Source: an uncultured Muribaculaceae bacterium
GTDB taxonomy: Bacteria > Bacteroidota > Bacteroidia > Bacteroidales > Muribaculaceae
DNA length: 64,000 bases
Direction of reading: 5' to 3'
Assembly (NCBI GenBank): GCA_910577465.1
Contig: CAJTMM010000008.1
Coordinates: 1 to 64,000, forward strand
Every line of letters begins with the position of its first letter. The stretch's first letter is position 1. Below the pieces are notes generated by a model. The model was not told the origin of the DNA and did no database searches. It was given only the letters and a program-made list of their open reading frames with translations. This document shows, one piece after another, positions 52,743 through 60,539 of the stretch. Made by a program: the position numbers and the translations under genes.

Positions 52743-52940
52743 CATGTATACCCATGTGGCTTCGGCGCACGTGCCTTTGAAATTCCGGTATCCTTTGTAT
52801 AGTGAAATCAGGGTTTCCTGGCGCAGGTCATCAAACAGAACTGTTTTCGTAGCATAGAAAAAGCATGCACTGAAAATAATCTTTTCGTGTCGCCTAACCA
52901 TATCGGTGTAAAGTCGGTCATATTCCGTTAGATGTCTCAT
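52743..52940 (-). pseudogene. Truncated sigma-70 family (ECF) factor, region 2 only
   Basis: From ATG 52940 the minus strand encodes YDRLYTDMVRRHEKIIFSACFFYAT then LFDDLRQETLISLYKGYRNFKG and ATWVYM, matching region 2 of Bacteroidetes ECF sigma factors (DL.QE....LW.G...F). Family sequence ends at about residue 66, before regions 3/4. The frame then continues as unrelated residues antisense to the lactonase gene. A minus-strand TAACTTTG is still present upstream. A recombination or insertion event removed the DNA-binding part. Apart from this the 52696-53012 gap has no gene. Confidence 0.7.
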
Positions 52941-53012
52941 GATTGTGGGTCTTTACAAAGTTAGTAGCTATTTCCTTAAGAATAGTTCCATGGGCGGTGA
53001 TTTGGAGAAAAA

Positions 53013-53058
53013 TTTGTGTGCAAGTAAAAAATGGTGTAAATTTGCGTAATTAATTACG
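53013..53058 (+). promoter_or_regulatory. Promoter and palindromic operator of the MarR-GNAT gene
   Basis: TTTG (53013-53016), 20 bases, TAAATTTG (53037-53044), directly followed by the perfect 14-bp palindrome CGTAATTAATTACG (53045-53058), which covers the start of transcription. This is the expected arrangement for autorepression by the MarR-like domain encoded just downstream. Confidence 0.7.
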
Positions 53059-53073
53059 GAATTAAATGCGGAT

Positions 53074-54030
53074 ATGGATTTCTACGAACGAACAGGAAAG
53101 ATGGCAATAGGTAGTAGGCTGAGGGTACTTAGCGAGACATTGACCCGCGATGCTGCCGATATTTACGGACTTTATGGCGTGGGTATAAAACCGAAATGGT
53201 TTCCCGTGTTTTACTCTTTGGTTGATGAGCGACCTAAAAGTGTTACCTCGATTGCTAAAGAGATTGGACAATCACATCCGTCAGTCAGCACTATAGTCAA
53301 GGAGATGACTAAATCCGGAATTGTCACGGAAGTGGATGATTGCCCCGACCGCCGATGCACACTAATCACTCTTACCGAATATGGAAAAGAACTCTCTCAG
53401 GATTTGATAGTTCAGCTTCGGGATGTTGAGCGTGCGGTGGAGCAAGTGTCATCGGAGTGCGATACTGATTTATGGGCTGCCATAGCTGATTGGGAGAATG
53501 CTCTCGGTAGAAAATCGATGTTTGAGCGTGTGCGCGAGATAAAGGAGCGGCGCGAACAATCGGAAGTGGAGATTGTCGAGTACCAACCCCAATATAAGAA
53601 TGCGTTCTATGAATTTAATCGCAGATGGATAGAGATGTATTGGGAATTGGAACCACACGATATCGAGGTTTTGGAAAATCCCGAAAAACACATACTCGAG
53701 AAAGGTGGACATATCTTCGTGGCGTTGTACAAGGGTACACCGGTAGGGGTGTGTGCTTTGTGCCCAATGCCCGGGAATTCGGTCTATGATTTTGAGTTGG
53801 CTAAGCTTGCTGTCAACGATTCTATCCAAAGGAAAGGCATAGGTCGACGGCTTTGTGAAGCTGTAATCTGTAAGGCGCGTGAAGAGGGTGGAAAGATGCT
53901 GTTCCTTGAAAGTAATACGCGTCTTAAGCCCGCGATAGCGCTTTATCGCAAGCTTGGCTTTAAAGAATTACCTGAATATCATCCGGCATACGCCCGCGGT
54001 GATATACAGATGGAATTATCATTAATCTAA
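53074..54030 (+). CDS. MarR-GNAT fusion (bifunctional HTH regulator / acetyltransferase)
   Basis: 318 residues. An N-terminal MarR-like winged helix (about residues 8-150: PVFYSLVDERPKSVTSIAKEIGQSHPSVSTIVKEMTKSGIV, then DDCPDRRCTLITLTEYG, the wing) is joined to a C-terminal GNAT domain (about 165-318). The GNAT part has FELAKLAVNDSIQRKGIGRRLCEAVICKA (acetyl-CoA motif A) and FLESNTRLKPAIALYRKLGFKE (motif B). Such fusions regulate transcription and may acetylate a small molecule; the ligand is unknown. The operator palindrome at 53045-53058 suggests autoregulation. The gene is followed after 11 bases by a cupin. Confidence 0.9.
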   Translation: MDFYERTGKMAIGSRLRVLSETLTRDAADIYGLYGVGIKPKWFPVFYSLVDERPKSVTSIAKEIGQSHPSVSTIVKEMTKSGIVTEVDDCPDRRCTLITLTEYGKELSQDLIVQLRDVERAVEQVSSECDTDLWAAIADWENALGRKSMFERVREIKERREQSEVEIVEYQPQYKNAFYEFNRRWIEMYWELEPHDIEVLENPEKHILEKGGHIFVALYKGTPVGVCALCPMPGNSVYDFELAKLAVNDSIQRKGIGRRLCEAVICKAREEGGKMLFLESNTRLKPAIALYRKLGFKELPEYHPAYARGDIQMELSLI

Positions 54031-54041
54031 AATAACGTGTA

Positions 54042-54380
54042 ATGAATACAAAGATATTCGTGCGGCGTGAGGATGCGCTCAAAAAGAGATTCAAAGGTGT
54101 GAATCTTGACTCGCTTGCCGTAGGTGAGAAATCCATGGTGACCAAGATGAATTATATAAAGGGTAACTTCGCTACACTTCACACTCATCCTCATGAGCAG
54201 TGCGGTTATGTCATTTCAGGAAAGTACCGTCTGATTGTTGATGGCAATGAAAAGATTGATGTAATCATGCACTCGGGAGATACTTACGCAATACCAGGAA
54301 ACACGCCCCATTCATTTGAGGTTATTGAGGGTGGTGAAGTGGTGGATGTATTCACTCCGCACCGGGAAGATTACCTATAG
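54042..54380 (+). CDS. Single-domain cupin protein
   Basis: 112 residues. The two cupin motifs are present: GNFATLHTHPHEQCGYVISGKYRLIVDG (motif 1, metal-binding His/His/Glu) and DTYAIPGNTPHSFEVIEGGEVVDVFTP (motif 2, His). It binds a divalent metal and could be a sensor, an isomerase or a dioxygenase-like enzyme; no signature decides. It is in line with the MarR-GNAT gene and probably on the same transcript. Confidence 0.85.
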   Translation: MNTKIFVRREDALKKRFKGVNLDSLAVGEKSMVTKMNYIKGNFATLHTHPHEQCGYVISGKYRLIVDGNEKIDVIMHSGDTYAIPGNTPHSFEVIEGGEVVDVFTPHREDYL

Positions 54381-54472
54381 TAAAAATATATGTGGTCACG
54401 TCAGATAGGAGGGCTTGGACTATCCGCCATTCACTGAAATGGTGTAAATTTGCCATTATTTCTTATCATATT

Positions 54473-54565
54473 ATGAATACCATTGATAATGTAAATCCAT
54501 GGAAAGAAATCTTAACGGACACATCATTATATTGGGGATTGTGGATTTGTCGCTTGTATAAATAA
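54473..54565 (+). CDS. Possible 30-residue small ORF
   Basis: In the 190-base gap before the GNAT genes, a TAAATTTG (-7-like, about 54445-54452) is followed by an ATG frame reading MNTIDNVNPWKEIL to WICRLYK and a stop. No homologue is known to me and the -33 element is poor, so coding status is open. Confidence 0.2.
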   Translation: MNTIDNVNPWKEILTDTSLYWGLWICRLYK

Positions 54566-54570
54566 TAATA

Positions 54571-55011
54571 ATGGGCAATATGCATTACGGAATCAGGATG
54601 GCATCGGCATGTGATTATGATATGCTGGTGGCGGTATGGGAGCGTTCGGTGCTGGCTACCCATCATTTTCTTGCTCAGGAGGATTTTTATGCTATCAAAC
54701 GATTGCTGCCAACGTTGTATTTGCCATCGGTGAATATCTATGTCGTGACGGTGGATGGGAAGATTGTCGGGTTCATAGGGCTGTCTATTCCGAATATAGA
54801 GATGCTGTTTGTTGATGATGGGTATCAGGGTTGTGGTCTTGGTTCGGCGCTTTTAAATCTGGCTCTTGAGCATGGGGCTACAAGTGTGGATGTAAATGAG
54901 CAAAATCAATCGGCACTACAGTTCTATTTATCCAAAGGTTTCCGTGTCGTTGGGCGTGATGATACTGACGGTGACGGACGTCCGTATCCGATATTGCATC
55001 TATCGCGTTAG
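54571..55011 (+). CDS. GNAT-family N-acetyltransferase
   Basis: 146 residues. YGIRMASACDYDMLVAVWERSVLATHHFL is the start of a YjgM/PhnO-like GNAT. MLFVDDGYQGCGLGSALLNLALEHG is the acetyl-CoA motif (Q-x-x-G-x-G). NEQNQSALQFYLSKGFRVVGRDD closes the fold. It acetylates an amine of unknown identity. It precedes another GNAT gene with a five-base gap. Confidence 0.88.
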   Translation: MGNMHYGIRMASACDYDMLVAVWERSVLATHHFLAQEDFYAIKRLLPTLYLPSVNIYVVTVDGKIVGFIGLSIPNIEMLFVDDGYQGCGLGSALLNLALEHGATSVDVNEQNQSALQFYLSKGFRVVGRDDTDGDGRPYPILHLSR

Positions 55012-55016
55012 TAATT

Positions 55017-55472
55017 ATGGAGATACGAGAATATTCGTCGGCATATATACATGCAATCGTGAATCTATTCCGAGATACGGTGCATAGAATCAATATAAAG
55101 GATTATAGCCAAGAGCAAGTGGATGTATGGGCACCGGCCGATGTAAATATGGTGGCGTGGGACGAGTCGTTCAAGGCACATACTTCGGTTGTCGCTATTG
55201 ACCGCGGTGTAGTGGTGGGTTTCGGGGATATCGATTCTTCCGGTTATATTGACCGTTTATATGTACATGCCGATTACCAGCGTCAAGGTATCGCTACTGC
55301 AATTTGCGATAGACTGGAGTCGTCTGTCGATACATGCCGTATTACTGTTCATGCCTCGATTACGGCAAGGCGATTTTTTGAGAAAAGGGGATATCGGATA
55401 GTGCGTAGCCAAAACGTGGTAAGGCATGGCGTACTTTTGGAGAATTATGTTATGGAACTGCAACTGAGTTAG
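55017..55472 (+). CDS. GNAT-family N-acetyltransferase
   Basis: 151 residues. YSSAYIHAIVNLFRDTVHRINIKDYSQEQVDVWAP is typical of the YafP-like GNAT group. FGDIDSSGYIDRLYVHADYQRQGIATAICDRLE is motif A, and ITVHASITARRFFEKRGYRIV is motif B. Immediately downstream of the other GNAT gene; the pair are diverged rather than recent duplicates. Substrates are unknown. Confidence 0.88.
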   Translation: MEIREYSSAYIHAIVNLFRDTVHRINIKDYSQEQVDVWAPADVNMVAWDESFKAHTSVVAIDRGVVVGFGDIDSSGYIDRLYVHADYQRQGIATAICDRLESSVDTCRITVHASITARRFFEKRGYRIVRSQNVVRHGVLLENYVMELQLS

Positions 55473-55502
55473 GTGGTTAAGTGCGCTGTGGCCGGGACTG
55501 AA

Positions 55503-56594
55503 TCATGGCTCGGATGCTGAGCCGGATTCATTGTTGCGGTCTATGATAAATTCCTGATAGTAGGCGAGGAGCAGAGTGGTGAGCGGCAGGGCTATAATCA
55601 TACCTATCAGACCGAGGAGCGTACCCCATATGGATAGCGACAGCAGTATGATGGCAGGGTTGAGTCCCATGGCTTTCCCCATGATTTTAGGTGTAAGTAC
55701 ATAGTCGCAGATACATTGGCTGCACGCGTACACGAGCAGGCATTTCCCGAATTCGGGCCAGAATGAAACTTCACCTCCCATAGCATTGATAAGACACAGC
55801 AGAGCCACCGGAATCAGGGTCACGTATTGGAAATATGGTATCATATACAGTATGCCTACGGTGACGCCCATTATTATTGCCATAGGGATACCTACTATGG
55901 AGAATCCTATGCTGTAGAATACGGCGGCACAGAGTGCTATCACTGCCTGACTGCGGAAGTAACGGTTCATGCTGTTCTTGATGTCGGTGCATACGCGGGT
56001 GGTGATAGGCCGCAGTTTGGGTGGTACCAACATACTGAATCCCCGCATCAGGTTTTGGTAGTCGAGAAGTATGAATATCACGTAAATGAATGTCAGGAGC
56101 CAGTCGAGAGTGCGCATAAACAGGTCAATCAAAGTGGCAACTAACGACGAGCCTTGTGATATGATGGCTTCCATGTGTGTGCCCGACAGCAATACCTGCA
56201 TGTTCTCGGATTTTAGGAGCGAATTGAAATATTCCTGTATCTTGGCGGGGAGATGCAGGGCTGGGTGGTTGGCAGCCGTGTAGCGTGTTATCAGTGCTTC
56301 CATCTGATGCACTTCGTCAATCACCGATGGCAGACAGAAATATATGGTTAGGGCTATGATGAGCGTTACCTCCAGGAGCGTGATGAATATGGCGGCTATG
56401 CGCCAGGGCAGATGCAGCAACCGTTTGTTGAATTCCACTATCGGCTCCAGCATGTATGATATCAGACATGCCAGGCAGAATGGCAACAGTACGTTCTTGA
56501 GCGTGTTGATTAGCCATACGGCAACCGCGACTATTGCCAGAACGGCTATAATCCTCACCACGCGGTCGAAAGTGTAGGTTTTTGTGGCAGTCAT
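55503..56594 (-). CDS. AI-2E family transporter (PerM/YdiK-like permease)
   Basis: 363 residues with about eight membrane segments. Family signatures: NVLLPFCLACLISYMLEPIVE near the N-terminus, GVTVGILYMIPYFQYVTLIPVALL, and ILLSLSIWGTLLGLIGMIIALPLTTLLLAYYQEF at the C-terminus. Members were named for autoinducer-2 export but several act as Na+/H+ antiporters or general exporters, so the substrate is undefined. It lies downstream of the carbonic anhydrase gene with a 78-base gap, on the same strand. Confidence 0.9.
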   Translation of the reverse strand: MTATKTYTFDRVVRIIAVLAIVAVAVWLINTLKNVLLPFCLACLISYMLEPIVEFNKRLLHLPWRIAAIFITLLEVTLIIALTIYFCLPSVIDEVHQMEALITRYTAANHPALHLPAKIQEYFNSLLKSENMQVLLSGTHMEAIISQGSSLVATLIDLFMRTLDWLLTFIYVIFILLDYQNLMRGFSMLVPPKLRPITTRVCTDIKNSMNRYFRSQAVIALCAAVFYSIGFSIVGIPMAIIMGVTVGILYMIPYFQYVTLIPVALLCLINAMGGEVSFWPEFGKCLLVYACSQCICDYVLTPKIMGKAMGLNPAIILLSLSIWGTLLGLIGMIIALPLTTLLLAYYQEFIIDRNNESGSASEP

Positions 56595-56672
56595 CGGTTT
56601 TATGTAAAAATGTTTAAAAATATAAAACCGGGGGCTGCCAAAAAGTTCTGTCGTTTTTGTCTACAAAAGAGG

Positions 56673-57215
56673 TTATTCCATAGGAGATAGCAATCCGGTG
56701 TGGGAATCGATGATGAAACCGCGCACGGTGATGTCGAGGGGCATCAACGGGTGGTTGCGTACTAAGTCCACGGTTTCCGCCACGGCGGCTTCCGTGTCGT
56801 CGAATCCGTGCAGCCAGCTGTCGAGGTCTATACCGCAGTGTCGCATCAGAGATATGTGTTCATCGTCTATGCCACGGTCGCGCATCAGTTGCAGCATGTG
56901 TCCCGAGTCCATGCCCTGCACGCCGCAACCGGTATGGCCTATGACCATCACCTCATTGACTCCGAGTTCGTAGATGGCTATGAGCAGTGAACGCATGGTG
57001 GAGTCAAATGGATTGGTGATTGTGCCGCCCGCATTCTTTATCATCTTCACATCGCCATTCTTTATGCCCAGAGCCGCAGGAAGCAGATGTGTCAGCCTGG
57101 TGTCCATACAGGTGACCACGGCTATACGTTTGTCAGGATATTTCGAGGTGGCAAACTGTTCGTAAGCCTTGGTGTTTACAAACTCGCGGTTATGTTTCAG
57201 AATCTCGTCAATCAT
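56673..57215 (-). CDS. Beta-class carbonic anhydrase
   Basis: 180 residues. Zinc ligands and catalytic dyad: CMDTRL (Cys36, Asp38, Arg40) and HTGCGV (His94, Cys97). NAGGTITNPFDSTMRSL and the C-terminal VRGFIIDSHTGLL are typical of the short beta-CA (type II-like, YvdA/Rv1284) group. It interconverts CO2 and bicarbonate to feed carboxylases and pH balance. The gene is alone on its strand apart from the AI-2E gene downstream; no clear promoter was seen. Confidence 0.92.
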   Translation of the reverse strand: MIDEILKHNREFVNTKAYEQFATSKYPDKRIAVVTCMDTRLTHLLPAALGIKNGDVKMIKNAGGTITNPFDSTMRSLLIAIYELGVNEVMVIGHTGCGVQGMDSGHMLQLMRDRGIDDEHISLMRHCGIDLDSWLHGFDDTEAAVAETVDLVRNHPLMPLDITVRGFIIDSHTGLLSPME

Positions 57216-57257
57216 GTGTCTAAGTCCGATTTTTTGCTATGTCAGAATCTTTGGATA

Positions 57258-57446
57258 TTAACTATATTCTATATAATGTAGATTATTGCCGTCGGCGATT
57301 AGTTTCAGTATCAGTTCGCCGAAGAGGGTGTTTTGCCAGGCAAACCATTCGCGGGTGAAGTCTGATGCATCGTTGACATTGAATGATTCATGCATGAATC
57401 CGGTCTCGTTGTCAGTGGAAAGCAGCATTTTATGCAGTCGTTTATC
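57258..57446 (-). pseudogene. C-terminal remnant of a GH125 exo-alpha-1,6-mannosidase
   Basis: The minus strand encodes KRLHKMLLSTDNETGFMHESF, then NVNDASDFTREWFAWQNTLFG and ELILKLIADGNN, ending TAA (57258-57260). This is the well conserved C-terminus of GH125 (formerly DUF1237) mannosidases. Upstream the frame is closed by a stop within one codon and the rest of a protein of over 400 residues is missing. A CAAAGTTA (57481-57488; minus TAACTTTG) remains as a promoter relic. The 57447-57679 stretch otherwise holds no gene that I can support. Confidence 0.72.
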
Positions 57447-57679
57447 TCATTGTCGTTCGTGGATGTAAATTTGCTGAAAACAAAGTTATCGAAAAGTTCG
57501 TAAAGTTGCATGGATGACCAAAAATTTTAGTGCCGGCATAGATGACAGGGCATGTCGCTGTGCTGATATGAAAAAGTGTCTTTTTTATTAATGTGTGATG
57601 TAAGTGTTTTTGAGCGTTGGGGTGTTGTATTTAATTAGACAGGCTATGCCTTTTTATACCATTGAATTACAAAAGTGCT

Positions 57680-59176
57680 ATGTATTTATTAGGATATGAT
57701 ATCGGTAGCTCGTCGGTGAAGGCCGCGTTGGTAAATGCCGAATCAGGAAAATGTGTGGCTTCGGATTTCTTCCCTAAGACCGAAGCTCCTATCAAAGCTT
57801 TACGCCCTGGTTGGGCTGAGCAAAATCCGGCTGACTGGTGGCGGTACCTTAAAGATGCCACTGCGTCAGTGCTTGAAAAGTCTAAAGTCAATCCTGCCGA
57901 TATCAAGGCTATCGGCATCTCATATCAGATGCATGGGCTGGTGCTGACCGATAAGGATGGTCAGGTACTGCGTGACGCCATAATATGGTGTGACTCACGT
58001 GGTGTGCCTTATGGCGAGGAGGCGTTCGACGCATTAGGCGCTGATATGTGCCTTGGTCACCTGCTTAATTCGCCCGGCAATTTTACCGCAGCCAAATTGC
58101 AATGGGTCAAGCGGAACGAGCCGGAAATATTTGATAAGATACATAAGGTGATGCTTCCGGGCGATTATATAGCCATGAAGCTGACAGGTAGGGTATGCAC
58201 CAATCCCGAGGGATTGTCGGAATATATGCTTTGGGACTACGCCGCCGGCGACATAGCCCGGTTCCTTCTTGATTATTACGGCTACGACCGCTCGATATTT
58301 CCCGAGGTGCAACCCACTTTCTCGGAACAAGGCAGGCTCACGGCTTCGGCAGCGCAAGAACTCGGACTTGCCGAAGGAACGCCGGTGACGTATCGTGCCG
58401 GAGACCAGCCCAACAATGCGTTATCGCTCAATGTGCTCAATCCCGGTGAGATAGCATCCACGGCAGGTACCTCAGGGGTAGTGTATGGCATCAATGGCAC
58501 CACAGACTATGATCCGTTGTCGCGTGTCAATAATTTCGCGCATGTCAACCACTCCGGTCAGACCACCCGTATCGGCGTTATGGCTTGTATCAACGGCACC
58601 GGCATACTCAACACCTGGGTTAAACGTAATATCGCACCGCAAGGTATCAGCTACGACGATATGAATGCGATGGCGGCACAGGTACCGGTGGGTAGTGAGG
58701 GAATCTCGATATTGCCGTTCGGTAACGGTGCTGAAAGAGTGTTGCAGAACCGTCAGATCGGATGTTCGATGCATTATGTCAACTTCAATATACACCGTCG
58801 CGAGCATATAATGCGTGCTGCACAGGAGGGTATCGTGTTTTCGTTCATGTACGGCATGGAGATAATGCAGCAGATAGGCATGAAAGTGGAGCGCATACAT
58901 GCCGGAAACGCCAATATGTTCCTCAGCCCGGTGTTCCGCGAGACACTTGCGGGGGTATCGGGTGCGGTAATCGACCTGTACGATACCGACGGTGCGGTAG
59001 GCGCTGCCAAAGGCGCCGGAATCGGAGCGGGCATATACCGCGACGGAAAAGAAGCGTTTGCTTCGCTCGAAAGAATCATGCAGGTTCATCCGGCAGCCGA
59101 CCGCGAGCCATATACAGAGGCTTATATGCGATGGAAAAGCTGTCTTGAAAACGAATTACAAACATTAAAATCATAA
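57680..59176 (+). CDS. xylB: Xylulokinase
   Basis: 498 residues from ATG 57680 (the open frame begins at a TTG 18 bases upstream). FGGY carbohydrate kinase: LGYDIGSSSVKAALV (phosphate 1), GISYQMHGLVL, IIWCDSRG (substrate Asp), and the second domain with STAGTSGVVYGI, GAGIGAGIYRD. Phosphorylates D-xylulose to xylulose 5-phosphate with ATP. First gene of a three-gene xylose operon; the 3' neighbour begins 25 bases on. No xylose regulator is within the window. Confidence 0.94.
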   Translation: MYLLGYDIGSSSVKAALVNAESGKCVASDFFPKTEAPIKALRPGWAEQNPADWWRYLKDATASVLEKSKVNPADIKAIGISYQMHGLVLTDKDGQVLRDAIIWCDSRGVPYGEEAFDALGADMCLGHLLNSPGNFTAAKLQWVKRNEPEIFDKIHKVMLPGDYIAMKLTGRVCTNPEGLSEYMLWDYAAGDIARFLLDYYGYDRSIFPEVQPTFSEQGRLTASAAQELGLAEGTPVTYRAGDQPNNALSLNVLNPGEIASTAGTSGVVYGINGTTDYDPLSRVNNFAHVNHSGQTTRIGVMACINGTGILNTWVKRNIAPQGISYDDMNAMAAQVPVGSEGISILPFGNGAERVLQNRQIGCSMHYVNFNIHRREHIMRAAQEGIVFSFMYGMEIMQQIGMKVERIHAGNANMFLSPVFRETLAGVSGAVIDLYDTDGAVGAAKGAGIGAGIYRDGKEAFASLERIMQVHPAADREPYTEAYMRWKSCLENELQTLKS

Positions 59177-59201
59177 CCTATATTTAAAATTAACAGAAAC
59201 T

Positions 59202-60518
59202 ATGGCAACAAAAGAGTATTTCCCCGGGATAGGAAAGATAAAGTTTGAAGGAACAGAAAGCTATAATCCGCTTGCTTACAGATATTACGATGCCGAAAAA
59301 GTGATTCTCGGCAAGAAGATGAAGGATTGGTTGAAATTTGCCATGGCATGGTGGCATACATTATGTGCCGAAGGTGGCGACCAGTTCGGCGGTACTACGA
59401 AATCTTTCCCTTGGAATGTATCTACCGATCCCGTCCAGGCAGCCAAGGACAAAGTGGATGCCGGATTTGAGTTCATGCAGAAAATGGGTATCGAATACTT
59501 CTGCTTCCATGATGTGGATTTGGTGAGCGAGGGTGACTCTATTGAGGAATACGAAGCCAATCTCAAGGAAGTGGTGGCTTACATAAAGCAAAAGCAGGCT
59601 GAGACAGGTATAAAGAACCTGTGGGGTACTGCCAATGTGTTCAGCCACAAGCGTTATATGAACGGCGCGGCTACAAATCCCGATTTCGATGTAGTGGCAC
59701 GCGCAGCCGTACAGATTAAGAATGCTATTGACGCTACTATAGAGTTGGGTGGTACCAACTATGTGTTCTGGGGTGGTCGTGAAGGTTATATGTCGTTGCT
59801 CAACACCGACCAGAAACGTGAGAAGGAGCATCTGGCTACCATGTTGCGCATGGCTCGCGACTATGCCCGTGCCAAGGGGTTTACCGGTACGTTCCTCATC
59901 GAACCCAAACCGATGGAACCTACCAAGCACCAGTATGATGTGGATACTGAAACCGTCATAGGATTCCTCAAAGCCCATGGTCTTGACAAGGATTTCAAGG
60001 TCAACATCGAGGTGAACCATGCGACACTTGCCGGTCACACTTTCGAACATGAACTTGCTGTGGCTGTGGACAATGGTATGCTCGGCTCAATCGATGCCAA
60101 CCGTGGCGATTATCAGAACGGCTGGGACACCGACCAGTTCCCGATTGATAACTTCGAGCTGACACAGGCAATGATGCAGATTATCCGCAACGGCGGATTC
60201 GGCAACGGCGGTACCAATTTCGATGCCAAGACACGTCGCAACTCTACAGATCTGGAAGATATTTTCATTGCCCATATCGCAGGTATGGACGCCATGGCAC
60301 GTGCGTTGGAATCGGCAGCAGCCATACTTGAAAAGTCACCGTACAAAACTATGCTTAAGGACCGTTACGCATCGTTCGACGGCGGCGAAGGCAAGGCGTT
60401 TGAAGATGGTGCCATGTCACTTGTGGACTTGGTGGAATATGCCAAGGCACATGGTGAACCCGCTCAGACCAGTGGCAAGCAGGAGCTTTACGAAGCTATC
60501 GTCAACATGTATTGCTAA
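59202..60518 (+). CDS. xylA: Xylose isomerase
   Basis: 438 residues, the usual length of the type II enzyme. It converts D-xylose to D-xylulose with two divalent metals in a TIM barrel. Seen in order: FAMAWWHTLCAEGGDQFGG, FCFHDVDL (catalytic His/Asp), YVFWGGREGY, FLIEPKPMEPTKHQYD (metal Glu and Lys), NVEVNHATLAGHTFEHE-like NIEVNHATLAGHTFEHE, GSIDANRGDYQNGWDTDQFP (metal Asp ligands), and GGTNFDAKTRRNSTD. Central gene of the operon. Confidence 0.97.
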   Translation: MATKEYFPGIGKIKFEGTESYNPLAYRYYDAEKVILGKKMKDWLKFAMAWWHTLCAEGGDQFGGTTKSFPWNVSTDPVQAAKDKVDAGFEFMQKMGIEYFCFHDVDLVSEGDSIEEYEANLKEVVAYIKQKQAETGIKNLWGTANVFSHKRYMNGAATNPDFDVVARAAVQIKNAIDATIELGGTNYVFWGGREGYMSLLNTDQKREKEHLATMLRMARDYARAKGFTGTFLIEPKPMEPTKHQYDVDTETVIGFLKAHGLDKDFKVNIEVNHATLAGHTFEHELAVAVDNGMLGSIDANRGDYQNGWDTDQFPIDNFELTQAMMQIIRNGGFGNGGTNFDAKTRRNSTDLEDIFIAHIAGMDAMARALESAAAILEKSPYKTMLKDRYASFDGGEGKAFEDGAMSLVDLVEYAKAHGEPAQTSGKQELYEAIVNMYC

Positions 60519-60539
60519 TCCCTGAAACATCTGATCAGT

